Assembly: GCA_049791675.1 (NCBI GenBank)
Contig: JBARAD010000204.1
Span: forward strand, 1-64,000
DNA: 64,000 nt
Direction: 5' to 3'
Source: Chryseosolibacter sp049791675
GTDB lineage: Bacteria; Bacteroidota; Bacteroidia; Cytophagales; Cyclobacteriaceae
Under the pieces are notes generated by a model. The model was not told the DNA's origin. It did no database searches and was given only the letters and a program-made list of their open reading frames with translations. Within the stretch, counting starts at the first letter, position 1. Every line of letters begins with the position of its first letter. Shown one piece after another: positions 48,764 to 57,104 of this stretch. Position numbers and translations under genes: made by a program.

Positions 48764-49948
48764 TTATTGATTTACAGATCTGGTCTGGGTACCCCCGTCG
48801 AGGTAAACCTGTTTAAAGACCTGGTCATTTTCTGCATCCCGCTGATGGATGGGTGCGCTACGGTATTTCAAAAATCCGCCAGAACGGTTTGCAAATTTTC
48901 CCTGTATTTCCGAGACAATGCTCAGCGCAATCTCATCAGGAGCTTCCGCGCCAATATCCAGACCGATAGGTGAATGGATGCGGTGTAAGTCATCCGGCGA
49001 TAGGCGTAGACCTTCGGCTTCAAACTCCACCAGCATCTTGTCAAATCGTTTTCTCGGACCGAGTATGCCAATATAGGGTGTAGGCGATGCGATAAGTTTC
49101 TTTAATACATCACGGTCATATTCATAATTATGAGACATCAGCACACATGCCGTGAATGGGGTGATCTTAAAATCACGGTCTATATACTCCCGCTGGCAAA
49201 GCGACAGCTTGTCGGCGGTGGGAAAAAACACGGGCGCTATATGCGCAACGCATTCATCTGTAACCGTCACACCCCAGCCCAAAGAATTTGCAAGGTTGCT
49301 GACAGGCCGCGCGTCGAAACCGCCACCGAATATCATCATGGAAATGGAAGGCTGGATGAGTTCTACGAAAACTTCCAGGGAGGTGCCTTCAAATGTGAAG
49401 GTTCTCGCCTCAGACCTTCTTGTTTCAAAGATCTTTTCAAGGTCAGGCTTTACAAGGCTTGTCAATTCCGGGTTAGAAAAAGGAATCAATACTTCCCTGT
49501 TCGATGTTATCAGAAGCTTCTCACTCTGGTGGACCGTGTTTGAATAAACCGTTGCGAGCGCCACTGGCTCCTGGCGTGATAAGAGTCGTTCAAAAAGACT
49601 GACGGGATTTCTTTCATCATCGCGGATAACGGGTTCGATCAGTACATCGATAATGCCATTGCAGCCCAGTCCTATTCCAAGATTCTGATTGCTGTCTTCA
49701 CTGGTGTCATACGTGACCATGACCGGTATTCTTTCGGTCATCACCTTCCGGGCCTTGCGCAGGGCGTCGCCCTCCAGGCACCCTCCGCTGATCGACCCGA
49801 CCCATTTGCCATCGTCCGTAATCAGCATCCGTGCACCAGGGCTGCGGTATGAGGAACCGCGCACCTTTACGACTGTGGCAATGGCAACTTTCCGCGTCGT
49901 CAGATCCGTCTTGCGGAAAGCATCAACGATGGCTTTCTGTTCTTTCAT
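48764..49948 (-). CDS. XdhC/CoxI family protein
   Basis: A 394-residue protein with an N-terminal XdhC-CoxI domain (VATVVKVRGSSYRSPGARML near residue 24 and WVGSISGGCLEGDA near 50) and a C-terminal Rossmann domain (MMIFGGGFDARPVSNLANSL near 205). XdhC binds molybdenum cofactor, sulfurates it and delivers it to xanthine dehydrogenase-like enzymes. It precedes the MocA-like gene by 27 bases on the same strand. The pair is probably one operon serving a molybdoenzyme encoded elsewhere. Confidence 0.87.
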   Translation of the reverse strand: MKEQKAIVDAFRKTDLTTRKVAIATVVKVRGSSYRSPGARMLITDDGKWVGSISGGCLEGDALRKARKVMTERIPVMVTYDTSEDSNQNLGIGLGCNGIIDVLIEPVIRDDERNPVSLFERLLSRQEPVALATVYSNTVHQSEKLLITSNREVLIPFSNPELTSLVKPDLEKIFETRRSEARTFTFEGTSLEVFVELIQPSISMMIFGGGFDARPVSNLANSLGWGVTVTDECVAHIAPVFFPTADKLSLCQREYIDRDFKITPFTACVLMSHNYEYDRDVLKKLIASPTPYIGILGPRKRFDKMLVEFEAEGLRLSPDDLHRIHSPIGLDIGAEAPDEIALSIVSEIQGKFANRSGGFLKYRSAPIHQRDAENDQVFKQVYLDGGTQTRSVNQ

Positions 49949-50024
49949 ATTCCGAATGTATAGTGAAATTTAGTCAACACCGGAGGGAATTTAAAGCTTT
50001 AAGTGATTTTTGGGGAATCTCCTA

Positions 50025-50432
50025 CTACTTCCGGGCGGCAGCGACATCGCCGGTTGTGACGGCCTTGCCTTTATTGCCCCATGAATTTCGTATGTAGTTC
50101 AGCACGTCACTCACCTGCTCATCAGATAAGTCGAAGGCGGTCATTTCCGTATTGTAGGGTTTACCATTGACTACGATCTCGCCTGAAAGTCCGTGGATCA
50201 CATTTTGAATTGACCGGTTTTTGTCAGCCATCAGGTAATCGGACTTCGCCAGGGGAGGGTACACGTCCTCGATCCCTTCTCCATTTTCCATGTGGCATGA
50301 CATACATTGCGCGATGTAAATTTCCTGACCCCGTGCCACGCTGGATTTAAGGTCAAATTTTTGCTTTTGTGCGACCGAAAGGAAGCTGATATTTGAAAGG
50401 ACGAAGGCGATCAGCAGGGATCTGTTTCTCAT
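50025..50432 (-). CDS. Periplasmic cytochrome c, monoheme
   Basis: A 135-residue protein with a signal peptide (MRNRSLLIAFVLSNISFLSV, cut before QKQKF) and one heme motif CMSCH at residues 43-47. An axial methionine is likely in NTEMTAFDLSDEQ, near residue 96. Downstream of the heme site it has DVYPPLAKSDYL and IVVNGKPYN, shared with the second cytochrome at 51116. The start at 50432 is chosen for the signal peptide; a longer frame to 50573 has none. Role in electron transfer; partner unknown. Confidence 0.85.
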   Translation of the reverse strand: MRNRSLLIAFVLSNISFLSVAQKQKFDLKSSVARGQEIYIAQCMSCHMENGEGIEDVYPPLAKSDYLMADKNRSIQNVIHGLSGEIVVNGKPYNTEMTAFDLSDEQVSDVLNYIRNSWGNKGKAVTTGDVAAARK

Positions 50433-50699
50433 GTTTGAATATTTAAAGCAATTATAACAGAAAGTGACGTGAGGCACTGCATCCATCACAAAATGTACCA
50501 AAAAACCGAAAATTTCAACCGTTGCGCACTTTCTAATACGCAAACCTGCGGCGAAGCGACAGTTTAATGACATTATTTTTTACATAAAGCATTCAGCCGT
50601 TAACAATTTTGTCAAAAGCGTGTTAAGAATTCAAACAAGCTTCAGCTGGCATCCTGAAATTGCTGGTTGCGTGTTTCGAAAATCCAGCCAAATCGAACA
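50433..50699. other. Divergent spacer, cytochrome c and DUF2141 genes
   Basis: 267 bases without a gene. TATAATTG on the minus strand near 50445-50452 is one base off the -7 box but has no -33 partner. Nothing else is convincing. Confidence 0.3.
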
Positions 50700-51119
50700 A
50701 TGAAAGTCGCGCCCGCATTCCTGATTGTCTTGTTAACGATCACTGCGTCCCAGGGGCAGGGGGATATTGAAGTGACAGTAACGGGTTTTACAGATCGCGA
50801 AGGCTCGCTTCGGATTGGGTTGTTTAATGAGCCTCATCATTTCTTAAAGGAGGCCATTGACGGAAAGGTTGTCGTGCTGTCCGCCGATTCTGCGAAAGTG
50901 GTCTTTGAAGATCTTCCGCCGGGTGATTATGCCGTCAGCGTTTTTCATGACCGCAACGGGAACGGAAAGCTGGACACGAATGCATTGGGTATTCCGAAAG
51001 AAGGTTTTGCTTTTGGCAACAATGCGATGGGCATGTTCGGACCGCCTTCCTTTGAGAAAGCCCGGGTCTTCATTCAAAACACTACGGTGCGACAAATGTT
51101 GAGGTTAAGATACTTTTAG
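50700..51119 (+). CDS. DUF2141 domain secreted protein
   Basis: A 139-residue protein with a signal peptide (MKVAPAFLIVLLTITASQGQ). The DUF2141 core has GSLRIGLFNEPHHFLKEA, PPGDYAVSVFHDRNGNGKLD and GIPKEGFAFGNNA. The DRNGNGKLD loop looks like a calcium-binding turn. The fold is probably a beta sandwich; function unknown. The start is ATG 50700 rather than a TTG 33 bases upstream. Its 3' end overlaps the convergent cytochrome c gene by 4 bases. Confidence 0.85.
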   Translation: MKVAPAFLIVLLTITASQGQGDIEVTVTGFTDREGSLRIGLFNEPHHFLKEAIDGKVVVLSADSAKVVFEDLPPGDYAVSVFHDRNGNGKLDTNALGIPKEGFAFGNNAMGMFGPPSFEKARVFIQNTTVRQMLRLRYF

Positions 51120-51553
51120 TCATTGCCGCAGGACTCCAATATTTGCGCGGCGCTCTTTACTTCAACAATCCCACGGTGATGCGTCCACGTGTTGTAGATG
51201 TAGGTTGCTATTTCTGCGACCTCAAGATCTGACAGATTACTGATACCCTGCATGGGCTGATTATACTGTTGGCCATTGACGAAGAGTTCTCCTGTCTTGC
51301 CGTACCTGATTAAACAGATCACCTCACCGAAATTCTTCTCCATATAGTCAGAGGTATCCAACGGCGGATAAACTCTTCCGAGCCCGCTTCCATTCTTCTG
51401 ATGGCAATTAATGCAGTGTTTTTCGTAAAGTTTTTGTCCCTGCACGTAGTATTGATCGAACTTAGGTGAAGACTTTGTTTTGCATCCGGCAGCCAACAGG
51501 CAAAAAGCAGCTGCGATCATCGGCGTGAATTTGTTTAACAAAAGATCTTTCAT
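51116..51553 (-). CDS. Lipoprotein cytochrome c, monoheme
   Basis: A 145-residue protein. Lipobox LAAGC puts the lipidated cysteine at residue 24, and the heme motif CINCH is at residues 47-51. VYPPLDTSDYM and LFVNGQQYNQPMQGISNLSD match the cytochrome at 50025 closely, so the two are paralogues; the Met of QPMQG is the likely axial ligand. A GTG 6 bases upstream is a less likely start. It is probably anchored in a membrane and faces the periplasm. Confidence 0.85.
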   Translation of the reverse strand: MKDLLLNKFTPMIAAAFCLLAAGCKTKSSPKFDQYYVQGQKLYEKHCINCHQKNGSGLGRVYPPLDTSDYMEKNFGEVICLIRYGKTGELFVNGQQYNQPMQGISNLSDLEVAEIATYIYNTWTHHRGIVEVKSAAQILESCGND

Positions 51554-51724
51554 GAGCACGTGACGAAGTTCTTATTCCCGGTATTCCCTGTTTCGGGCGG
51601 TAAGCCTTTTTGATCTGCGGTTTTCACTTTTACTTTTTATTTGGTAAAATTATGGGAGGCCCTCACAACGACTACCGGATCACATCCCGAAAACGAAAAT
51701 AAGCACTTACTCATAAGAACTTTC

Positions 51725-53059
51725 ATGATGAAGCATTTTGTAAGCATAATTCTGATCGTACTGGTCAGCAATGTCACTGTTGCACAGGAAAACACAAAGG
51801 CCCGCTTTCGCGCGGCGGTGGTAAAAGCAGACATCACACCACAAAACCCGCAGTGGCTGAGGGGCTATAATCCGCGGCAATCCAACAGCGTTCTTGATCC
51901 CCTCTATCATCGGATTGTTGCGCTCGATGATGGAAAAACGCAGTTCTTTCTTATATCGTCCGACGTAATTGGAATCCCGTCCCCCGAATATGACCGGGTG
52001 ACATCCATTCTGCAGACGAAGCACGGCATCGATCCCCTGAATGTCTGGTGGTCGGCAACCCATACTCACTCGGCGCCGGAAGTGGCTGCCCATTTTCAGG
52101 GGATACCTTTTCCTTCCATGTCGAACCGGAGCCAGCTTGCTGCAAAGCATGATATTGATACGGCCTATACGGCAATGTTAGAAAGGGAACTGATTGCCGG
52201 GATCCTTGAAGCGCGGAGCAGGCTGCAACCGGCGCGTCTGGGTGTTGGCTGGGGGTTCTCTCAGGCAAACATCAACCGACGCGCCATTGATGTCGATGGA
52301 AAAGCATCATTAGGGTTGAATCCCGACGGCGAAGTGGATCGCAGGATCGGCGTTCTTCGGATCGATAAAGAGGATGGAAGTCCCCTGGCACTGATCGCGA
52401 ACTATCCCATCCATGGCACTGTGCTTGGGCAGGATAATCAGAAGATCAGCGGTGACGCGCCAGGCGTAGTTTCCGCTTATGTGGAACAGAAGATCGGCGC
52501 GCCTGTGCTTTTTATCAATGGCGCGGCTGGAAATCTTGCTCCCATCTACAGCGTGTACCCCAACGAGCGGGCCGGACACCTGCGTGAATTCTGCGTACTC
52601 TTAGGTGATAAAATCATTGACGCAAATAAAAATGTTATCGCTTCGTTGGAAAATATTACACTCGTCGTTCGTTCCTTAACGGTGGAAACCCCGCGCAGAC
52701 CTGAACTCGGCTGGTCACCCGACCTGGCAAAGTATACACGCACTACTTCTTCCGGAATCAACATGGTGAAGCTTCCGATACGCTTTCTAAAAATCAATGA
52801 TGAGATTGCAATCTGGAGTGCCCCGGTGGAGATGTTCTGTGAAATCTCAAACCTGGTACGGGAACGCTCCCCATTCCCCTTCACCTTTTACTTTGGGTAT
52901 ACGAATGGGTCGCTTGGCTATTTGCCAGCAGCCTCTGCTTGGGAGGAAGGAGGATATGAGCCAGGCGTTTCACCATTCACGCCTGCTGTAGAAAAAGATC
53001 TGACGGAAGCAGTGATCGGCTATCTGCAGGGGGAGTTGAGATCGCCGGCGAGGCGATGA
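51725..53059 (+). CDS. Neutral ceramidase-like secreted amidohydrolase
   Basis: A 444-residue protein with a signal peptide from Met1 or Met2 (MMKHFVSIILIVLVSNVTVA). The N-terminal domain of neutral/alkaline non-lysosomal ceramidases is shown by VVKADITPQNPQWLRGYNPR near 31, the zinc-site phrase WWSATHTHSAPE near 114, and INGAAGNLAPIY near 275. True ceramidases are about 650-700 residues and have a C-terminal domain that is absent here, so the substrate may differ (a lipid or peptide amide). It is alone on the plus strand here. Confidence 0.8.
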   Translation: MMKHFVSIILIVLVSNVTVAQENTKARFRAAVVKADITPQNPQWLRGYNPRQSNSVLDPLYHRIVALDDGKTQFFLISSDVIGIPSPEYDRVTSILQTKHGIDPLNVWWSATHTHSAPEVAAHFQGIPFPSMSNRSQLAAKHDIDTAYTAMLERELIAGILEARSRLQPARLGVGWGFSQANINRRAIDVDGKASLGLNPDGEVDRRIGVLRIDKEDGSPLALIANYPIHGTVLGQDNQKISGDAPGVVSAYVEQKIGAPVLFINGAAGNLAPIYSVYPNERAGHLREFCVLLGDKIIDANKNVIASLENITLVVRSLTVETPRRPELGWSPDLAKYTRTTSSGINMVKLPIRFLKINDEIAIWSAPVEMFCEISNLVRERSPFPFTFYFGYTNGSLGYLPAASAWEEGGYEPGVSPFTPAVEKDLTEAVIGYLQGELRSPARR

Positions 53060-53081
53060 AGGCATTCGCGATGTCTAATAC

Positions 53082-53741
53082 TCACCCTTGCTTTTTAAGG
53101 ATTTCGATATCTTTCAGTAGTTTGTTCACATCTTCTTCTTTTGTGCCATCGTATTTCCCGCGGATGCGGCCTTTCTTATCGATCAACAAAAATGCACCGC
53201 TGTGGATGAAGCCGTCAGGTTCTGCTTCGGCTTCCATCGCCGTGGCGAAGTAACTGGTTTGTGCGAGGTAGTATATGGAATCTTTTTGCCCGGTGAGGAA
53301 GTGCCACTTCTCACTTTTCACGCCAAGGCGTTCAGCATAGTCGTGTAATAGGCCCACCGTATCGTATTCCGGATCGATGGTGTGTGATACCAGTAACACT
53401 TCCGGATCACTTTCGACGACCTCATATACGCGCATCATTTGTGTTTTCATCAGCGGGCATATCGTGCGACAGGAGGTGAAGAAGAAGTCCGCGACATAGA
53501 TCTTGTTTTCAAGGGTCTTATTTGTCACGATGGTGCTGTCCTGATTCACAAGCCGGAACTTTCCGATGGTGTGAAAGATCGTGTCAGTTGCCGTGACTTC
53601 CTTCTCCCCGAAGATGGGTAGCTTCTCTTCCTTTTTTTGTTCAATACAGGATGAGACGAAAAGGGTTGAAGCAATCAACAAAGCAACGGAAAGTCCGAAG
53701 CCCTGGTTTCCTGCATGTATGTGTTTTAAGGATCTGATCAT
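53082..53741 (-). CDS. SCO1/SenC family copper/thiol lipoprotein
   Basis: A 219-residue thioredoxin-fold protein. The signal peptide ends in a lipobox-like VSSC (Cys32). Copper ligands are the CxxxC pair Cys91 and Cys95 (FFTSCRTICPLMK) and a distal His (DGFIHSGAFLL near residue 185). Sco proteins deliver copper to cytochrome oxidase or act as thiol reductases. The stop of hemJ lies 6 bases upstream of its start, so both are in one operon. Confidence 0.9.
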   Translation of the reverse strand: MIRSLKHIHAGNQGFGLSVALLIASTLFVSSCIEQKKEEKLPIFGEKEVTATDTIFHTIGKFRLVNQDSTIVTNKTLENKIYVADFFFTSCRTICPLMKTQMMRVYEVVESDPEVLLVSHTIDPEYDTVGLLHDYAERLGVKSEKWHFLTGQKDSIYYLAQTSYFATAMEAEAEPDGFIHSGAFLLIDKKGRIRGKYDGTKEEDVNKLLKDIEILKKQG

Positions 53742-53747
53742 TTTGAG

Positions 53748-54284
53748 TTATTTATGTTTGCGGTATCTCTTATATATAGCCATTCCTGCGAGGATTAACA
53801 GGGTTACTGCCAGAAGCCCGGCCAATCCCCACACCATGCTCAATGCATTTTTCAGCACAATGATAAACACGATACTGATCAGGAACAGGGTAGCGACCTC
53901 ATTCCATAAACGCATCTGCTGCGACGAATAAGGCACAAGACCCTTCCTGAACTGGTTAAACAAATATTGAAGTGAAAAGTGATAGCCGTAGAGAAAAAGA
54001 ACAAGCGTTAATTTTATGTGCATAAAACCCGACTGCAACCACTCAGGCTGGTGAACGAGCATGGCTGTGCCCAGACCCAGGGTAATTATTGCCGATGGCC
54101 AGGTAATGCCATACCAAAGCCGCGATGCCATCATATTCAGCTGCCTTAACAGGATCGACTTTTCAGGTTCGCTTTTTTGATGTGACTCAACGATGTAGAC
54201 GAACAGACGTGGCATGTAGAAGAGTCCGGCAAACCACGTGACAATGAAGATGATGTGAACGGCTTTAAGGTACAGGAACGTCAT
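53748..54284 (-). CDS. hemJ: Protoporphyrinogen IX oxidase HemJ-like
   Basis: A 178-residue protein with four or five membrane helices. The family opening LYLKAVHIIFIVTWFAGLFY, followed by MPRLFVYIVE, is at residues 4-33 and holds the conserved His and Arg. HemJ oxidises protoporphyrinogen to protoporphyrin in heme synthesis. Linkage to Sco and two cytochromes c fits a supply of heme and copper for respiration. The C-terminal helix with a basic end is normal. Confidence 0.88.
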   Translation of the reverse strand: MTFLYLKAVHIIFIVTWFAGLFYMPRLFVYIVESHQKSEPEKSILLRQLNMMASRLWYGITWPSAIITLGLGTAMLVHQPEWLQSGFMHIKLTLVLFLYGYHFSLQYLFNQFRKGLVPYSSQQMRLWNEVATLFLISIVFIIVLKNALSMVWGLAGLLAVTLLILAGMAIYKRYRKHK

Positions 54285-54325
54285 GGTGCAAATGTGTGCA
54301 GAGATGTGGCAGGGAGCAAGTCTTT

Positions 54326-55138
54326 TTAACCGGGAATTAAGGCATCTCCGACGGTAAGGATTCCTTCGTTCAGTGCGACGAGGTTTTGGCCGAAAAACAC
54401 TTTGTTGCCGACTTTACGGTAGGCCGAGAGTGTTCGCAGGGGTTCAGCGCCTTTTTCTGCCGTATCCTGGTTGACGGTTGTGAGCGCACACCGGGCACTT
54501 TTCTTCACTGCGATAAACCGGATTCCGCCGATGGATAAATCTCTCCAGTGATCCTCCGCAAAGGGGGCTCCGCCGGTAAATACAAAATTCGGGCGGAAGC
54601 GGTTCATGGGCACTGGCGCTGCCAGTCTTGTATTGAGATCATTCAACGAGCCCTGGCCAATCACGAGAAATGGATAGGAATCTGCCAGGCTCACGTGTTC
54701 GCTGTTAATGCTGTAGTTTGGGTCAACGGGTCGGGCATTGGGTTCGGGAAACGCAACCAGTCTGCAGGGAGTCTTCAGATGGTGTGTGAACCAATCACTG
54801 AGTTGGGTGTCCACTTCCTGGACGCTGACGTGGTCTCCCCAGACCGTGCCTTTTATTTCTTTGCCTGTCTGGCAGGTGCCAATGTCGAAGCTGTTGGTTG
54901 CAATTATTTTGTCGCCCCTTCTGAAAGTGATGGAGATTTTTTCGCCGTCGACAGCAGGTTTGAAAAGCGCCATATCCGGGTACTCGCGTTGCGTCATGGC
55001 AACGCCAGCCTGGTCGACCAACATCCAGCGCCGGTCATACTGCAGGCCCTTACCGTACACCGTCGCATTGTGGAGGCGTATTCCGCCCAGTGATTTGATG
55101 GGATAGATCCAGATTTCGCTAAGCGTCATTTCAGGCAT
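54326..55138 (-). CDS. MOSC domain protein
   Basis: A 270-residue protein. The MOSC N-terminal beta-barrel domain begins LSEIWIYPIKSLGGIRLHNA, and the MOSC domain follows, with FRPNFVFTGGAPFAEDHW near residue 181 and the conserved cysteine in SARCALTTVNQDT near residue 215. MOSC proteins bind molybdenum cofactor and resemble the mARC N-hydroxylated-compound reductases. No redox partner domain is fused. It lies 41 bases upstream of hemJ on the same strand. Confidence 0.85.
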   Translation of the reverse strand: MPEMTLSEIWIYPIKSLGGIRLHNATVYGKGLQYDRRWMLVDQAGVAMTQREYPDMALFKPAVDGEKISITFRRGDKIIATNSFDIGTCQTGKEIKGTVWGDHVSVQEVDTQLSDWFTHHLKTPCRLVAFPEPNARPVDPNYSINSEHVSLADSYPFLVIGQGSLNDLNTRLAAPVPMNRFRPNFVFTGGAPFAEDHWRDLSIGGIRFIAVKKSARCALTTVNQDTAEKGAEPLRTLSAYRKVGNKVFFGQNLVALNEGILTVGDALIPG

Positions 55139-55188
55139 GCTCGTTTTTCTTTGTTTGTAAAATAAAAAAGGGTGCTGTCAAAGATGTT

Positions 55189-55788
55189 CTATCGTAACTC
55201 AGGAGGAAGGTCTTCTTCAATATCCACGTCGCTTAGGACCGGAAGTGCAATGTACTTTAATCCGAGGAAATCAAAATCCGCGATCGTGTTCCGGAAAACA
55301 GTTTCAGTGCTCCATTGTTTGTTCCGGAAGACTTCCCGATGAAGTTTGTTCATCCCCAGTAAATAATATCCTCCATCCCGTGCGGGGCCGATCACTGCAT
55401 CGACCGATTGCAGCGACTCAACCCCGCGGGCAACCACTTCTTTTGTCAGTTCAAAGCAGTCTGTTCCAATGATGCAAATTGACGAATAGCCCGCATTAAA
55501 TCCTTCCGCGAAGGCACTTTCCATTCTTATTCCAAGATCATCGCCGTGCTGCAAGGCTTTGAAATATTGGCTATCCGTCCAGATGTCACCTTTCTGAAGG
55601 ATATCGGAATAAAAAACCATCTTGTCGACGTCAAGGTTTTGGGTGATGTCTCTGATATGCAATGATAATTTCACAAACACTTCAAGCGCCTTCTCATTGC
55701 CGAGCGTGGCAGCGAGCCGGGTTTTTACTTTTCCAGGTTCCGGATTGCGATAGAAAATTATCAGGAGTGACTTTTTCGGTTGGTCCAT
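55189..55788 (-). CDS. DUF2064 / TIGR04282-like glycosyltransferase
   Basis: A 199-residue GT-A-like protein. Marks are IIFYRNPEPGKVKTRLAATL near residue 9, ICIIGTDCFELTKEVV near 104 (DXD-type metal site), and DAVIGPARDGGYYLLGMNK near 129. The family is named for arsenosugar biosynthesis and is related to CofC-type guanylyltransferases, but no arsenic genes are here. It overlaps the GT-C gene by 28 bases, so it belongs to that set. Confidence 0.83.
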   Translation of the reverse strand: MDQPKKSLLIIFYRNPEPGKVKTRLAATLGNEKALEVFVKLSLHIRDITQNLDVDKMVFYSDILQKGDIWTDSQYFKALQHGDDLGIRMESAFAEGFNAGYSSICIIGTDCFELTKEVVARGVESLQSVDAVIGPARDGGYYLLGMNKLHREVFRNKQWSTETVFRNTIADFDFLGLKYIALPVLSDVDIEEDLPPELR

Positions 55789-57104
55789 ACAGTTTCATAA
55801 AGAACATAAGCAATGACGACGATGTACTCCAGTGCTACCAGGAAAAGATTTTCCCGGAACCCATTCCCGGTGTATCCTGCATAGGTCAGGAATATGGCGC
55901 CTGTCCAAACTACCGGAAACCGGTAAGGCGTGAAGAGCGAAATCGCCAACAAGGTGATGATGTACCACGGATGCAATATGGCGGTGGAGAGAAAATAGAC
56001 CAAGAGGCACCACAGCATACCGTCAAAAAGATTTTTATCGATTTGTCCGGCAAACTGCGATGGTAAATTCCGGAAGGATATTCTGAGTATGATCATGGTC
56101 GCCGCCAGCGCGAGCAATGGTCCTGCGAATTGAATAATGTTGAAGCCAAAGATGAGATATCCAAAGGCTCTGACAATATAGTAAACGCTGGCATTGAATT
56201 CGAATCGCTGGAAATAGTATCCCAGGCTCGTCGAGAGTCCCCTAACGATATCCATATTCAACAACGGCAGAAACAGGAGTACTACCATCACGCCTGTTGA
56301 TATCCAGTAGGTGGTCGCTTTCTTCCATCCAAGATGTCGAACGAAAAGCGGTAGAAAAAGAATGGGGATCAATTTGGTGCAGATGGATAGCGCATACAAA
56401 GCGGACGAAACCAGAAATTGCTGCCGCGTCAGCGCGTGAATGGCAAGCAATAGGAAGAAGATCATTATCCCCTCAAAATGCAGGTTGCCGGTGAGCTCGA
56501 GGATGACGAGCGGATTCAGACTGTAAAGCAGGATGTTTGCCCGTCGCACATTAAAGTCACGAAATAGCCGCGGCATGATCCAAAGCGTAGCCAATTCGAA
56601 AAGGAAGATGATAAATTTCATTACAACCATACTTCCATAGATGGAGCCGGCGGATAACTTAACGGATATCCAGAAGATCAATTGAGCAAATGACGGATAG
56701 CTCGTATAGGTCTCTTTGGCATTGAGTTTATGGAACAGTTCACTGTCGATGCCAGGAATATTATCCGGATGCCGGATGTAGTAGGCGGGGACTTCCGAAA
56801 AAGGATGATAGCCTCCTGCGAGGAGTCTTCCGTCCCAGATAAAGCGGTAAAAATCATCCGACAGCGCCGGGACGGAAAACAAGAGCAGTGCACGAAAGAT
56901 AACCGATGCTGTTATCCAGAATGTCAATTGCTGATCCGATGCTGTAGTGGTTTTTCTTACGACTAGTGTGAAAAGAATAAACAGCGCGAAGTATGCGGCG
57001 AACAAAGGCAATGTATTATGGCGGTCAATGCCATAACCAACGACTAAATATAAAACTAATGAGGAAGTGAAGTAAAAATAATATACAGGCCGCTGTCTAA
57101 GCAT
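55761..57104 (-). CDS. GT-C fold membrane glycosyltransferase (MptB-like)
   Basis: A 447-residue protein with about 12 transmembrane helices. The first external loop has SDDFYRFIWDGRLLAGGYHP near residue 78, the position of the GT-C catalytic acid motif. It resembles polyprenol-phosphate-mannose-dependent mannosyltransferases such as MptB. It should act outside the inner membrane on a lipid-linked or growing glycan. The next gene upstream overlaps it by 8 bases, and a Dpm1-like gene that could make its donor is in the same run. Confidence 0.8.
   Translation of the reverse strand: MLRQRPVYYFYFTSSLVLYLVVGYGIDRHNTLPLFAAYFALFILFTLVVRKTTTASDQQLTFWITASVIFRALLLFSVPALSDDFYRFIWDGRLLAGGYHPFSEVPAYYIRHPDNIPGIDSELFHKLNAKETYTSYPSFAQLIFWISVKLSAGSIYGSMVVMKFIIFLFELATLWIMPRLFRDFNVRRANILLYSLNPLVILELTGNLHFEGIMIFFLLLAIHALTRQQFLVSSALYALSICTKLIPILFLPLFVRHLGWKKATTYWISTGVMVVLLFLPLLNMDIVRGLSTSLGYYFQRFEFNASVYYIVRAFGYLIFGFNIIQFAGPLLALAATMIILRISFRNLPSQFAGQIDKNLFDGMLWCLLVYFLSTAILHPWYIITLLAISLFTPYRFPVVWTGAIFLTYAGYTGNGFRENLFLVALEYIVVIAYVLYETVWTNRKSHS

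Noticed and set aside
55189..55788. Arsenosugar biosynthesis gene
   Set aside because: The family name suggests it, but no ArsS, ArsM or other arsenic gene is nearby; only the glycosyltransferase family is supported.
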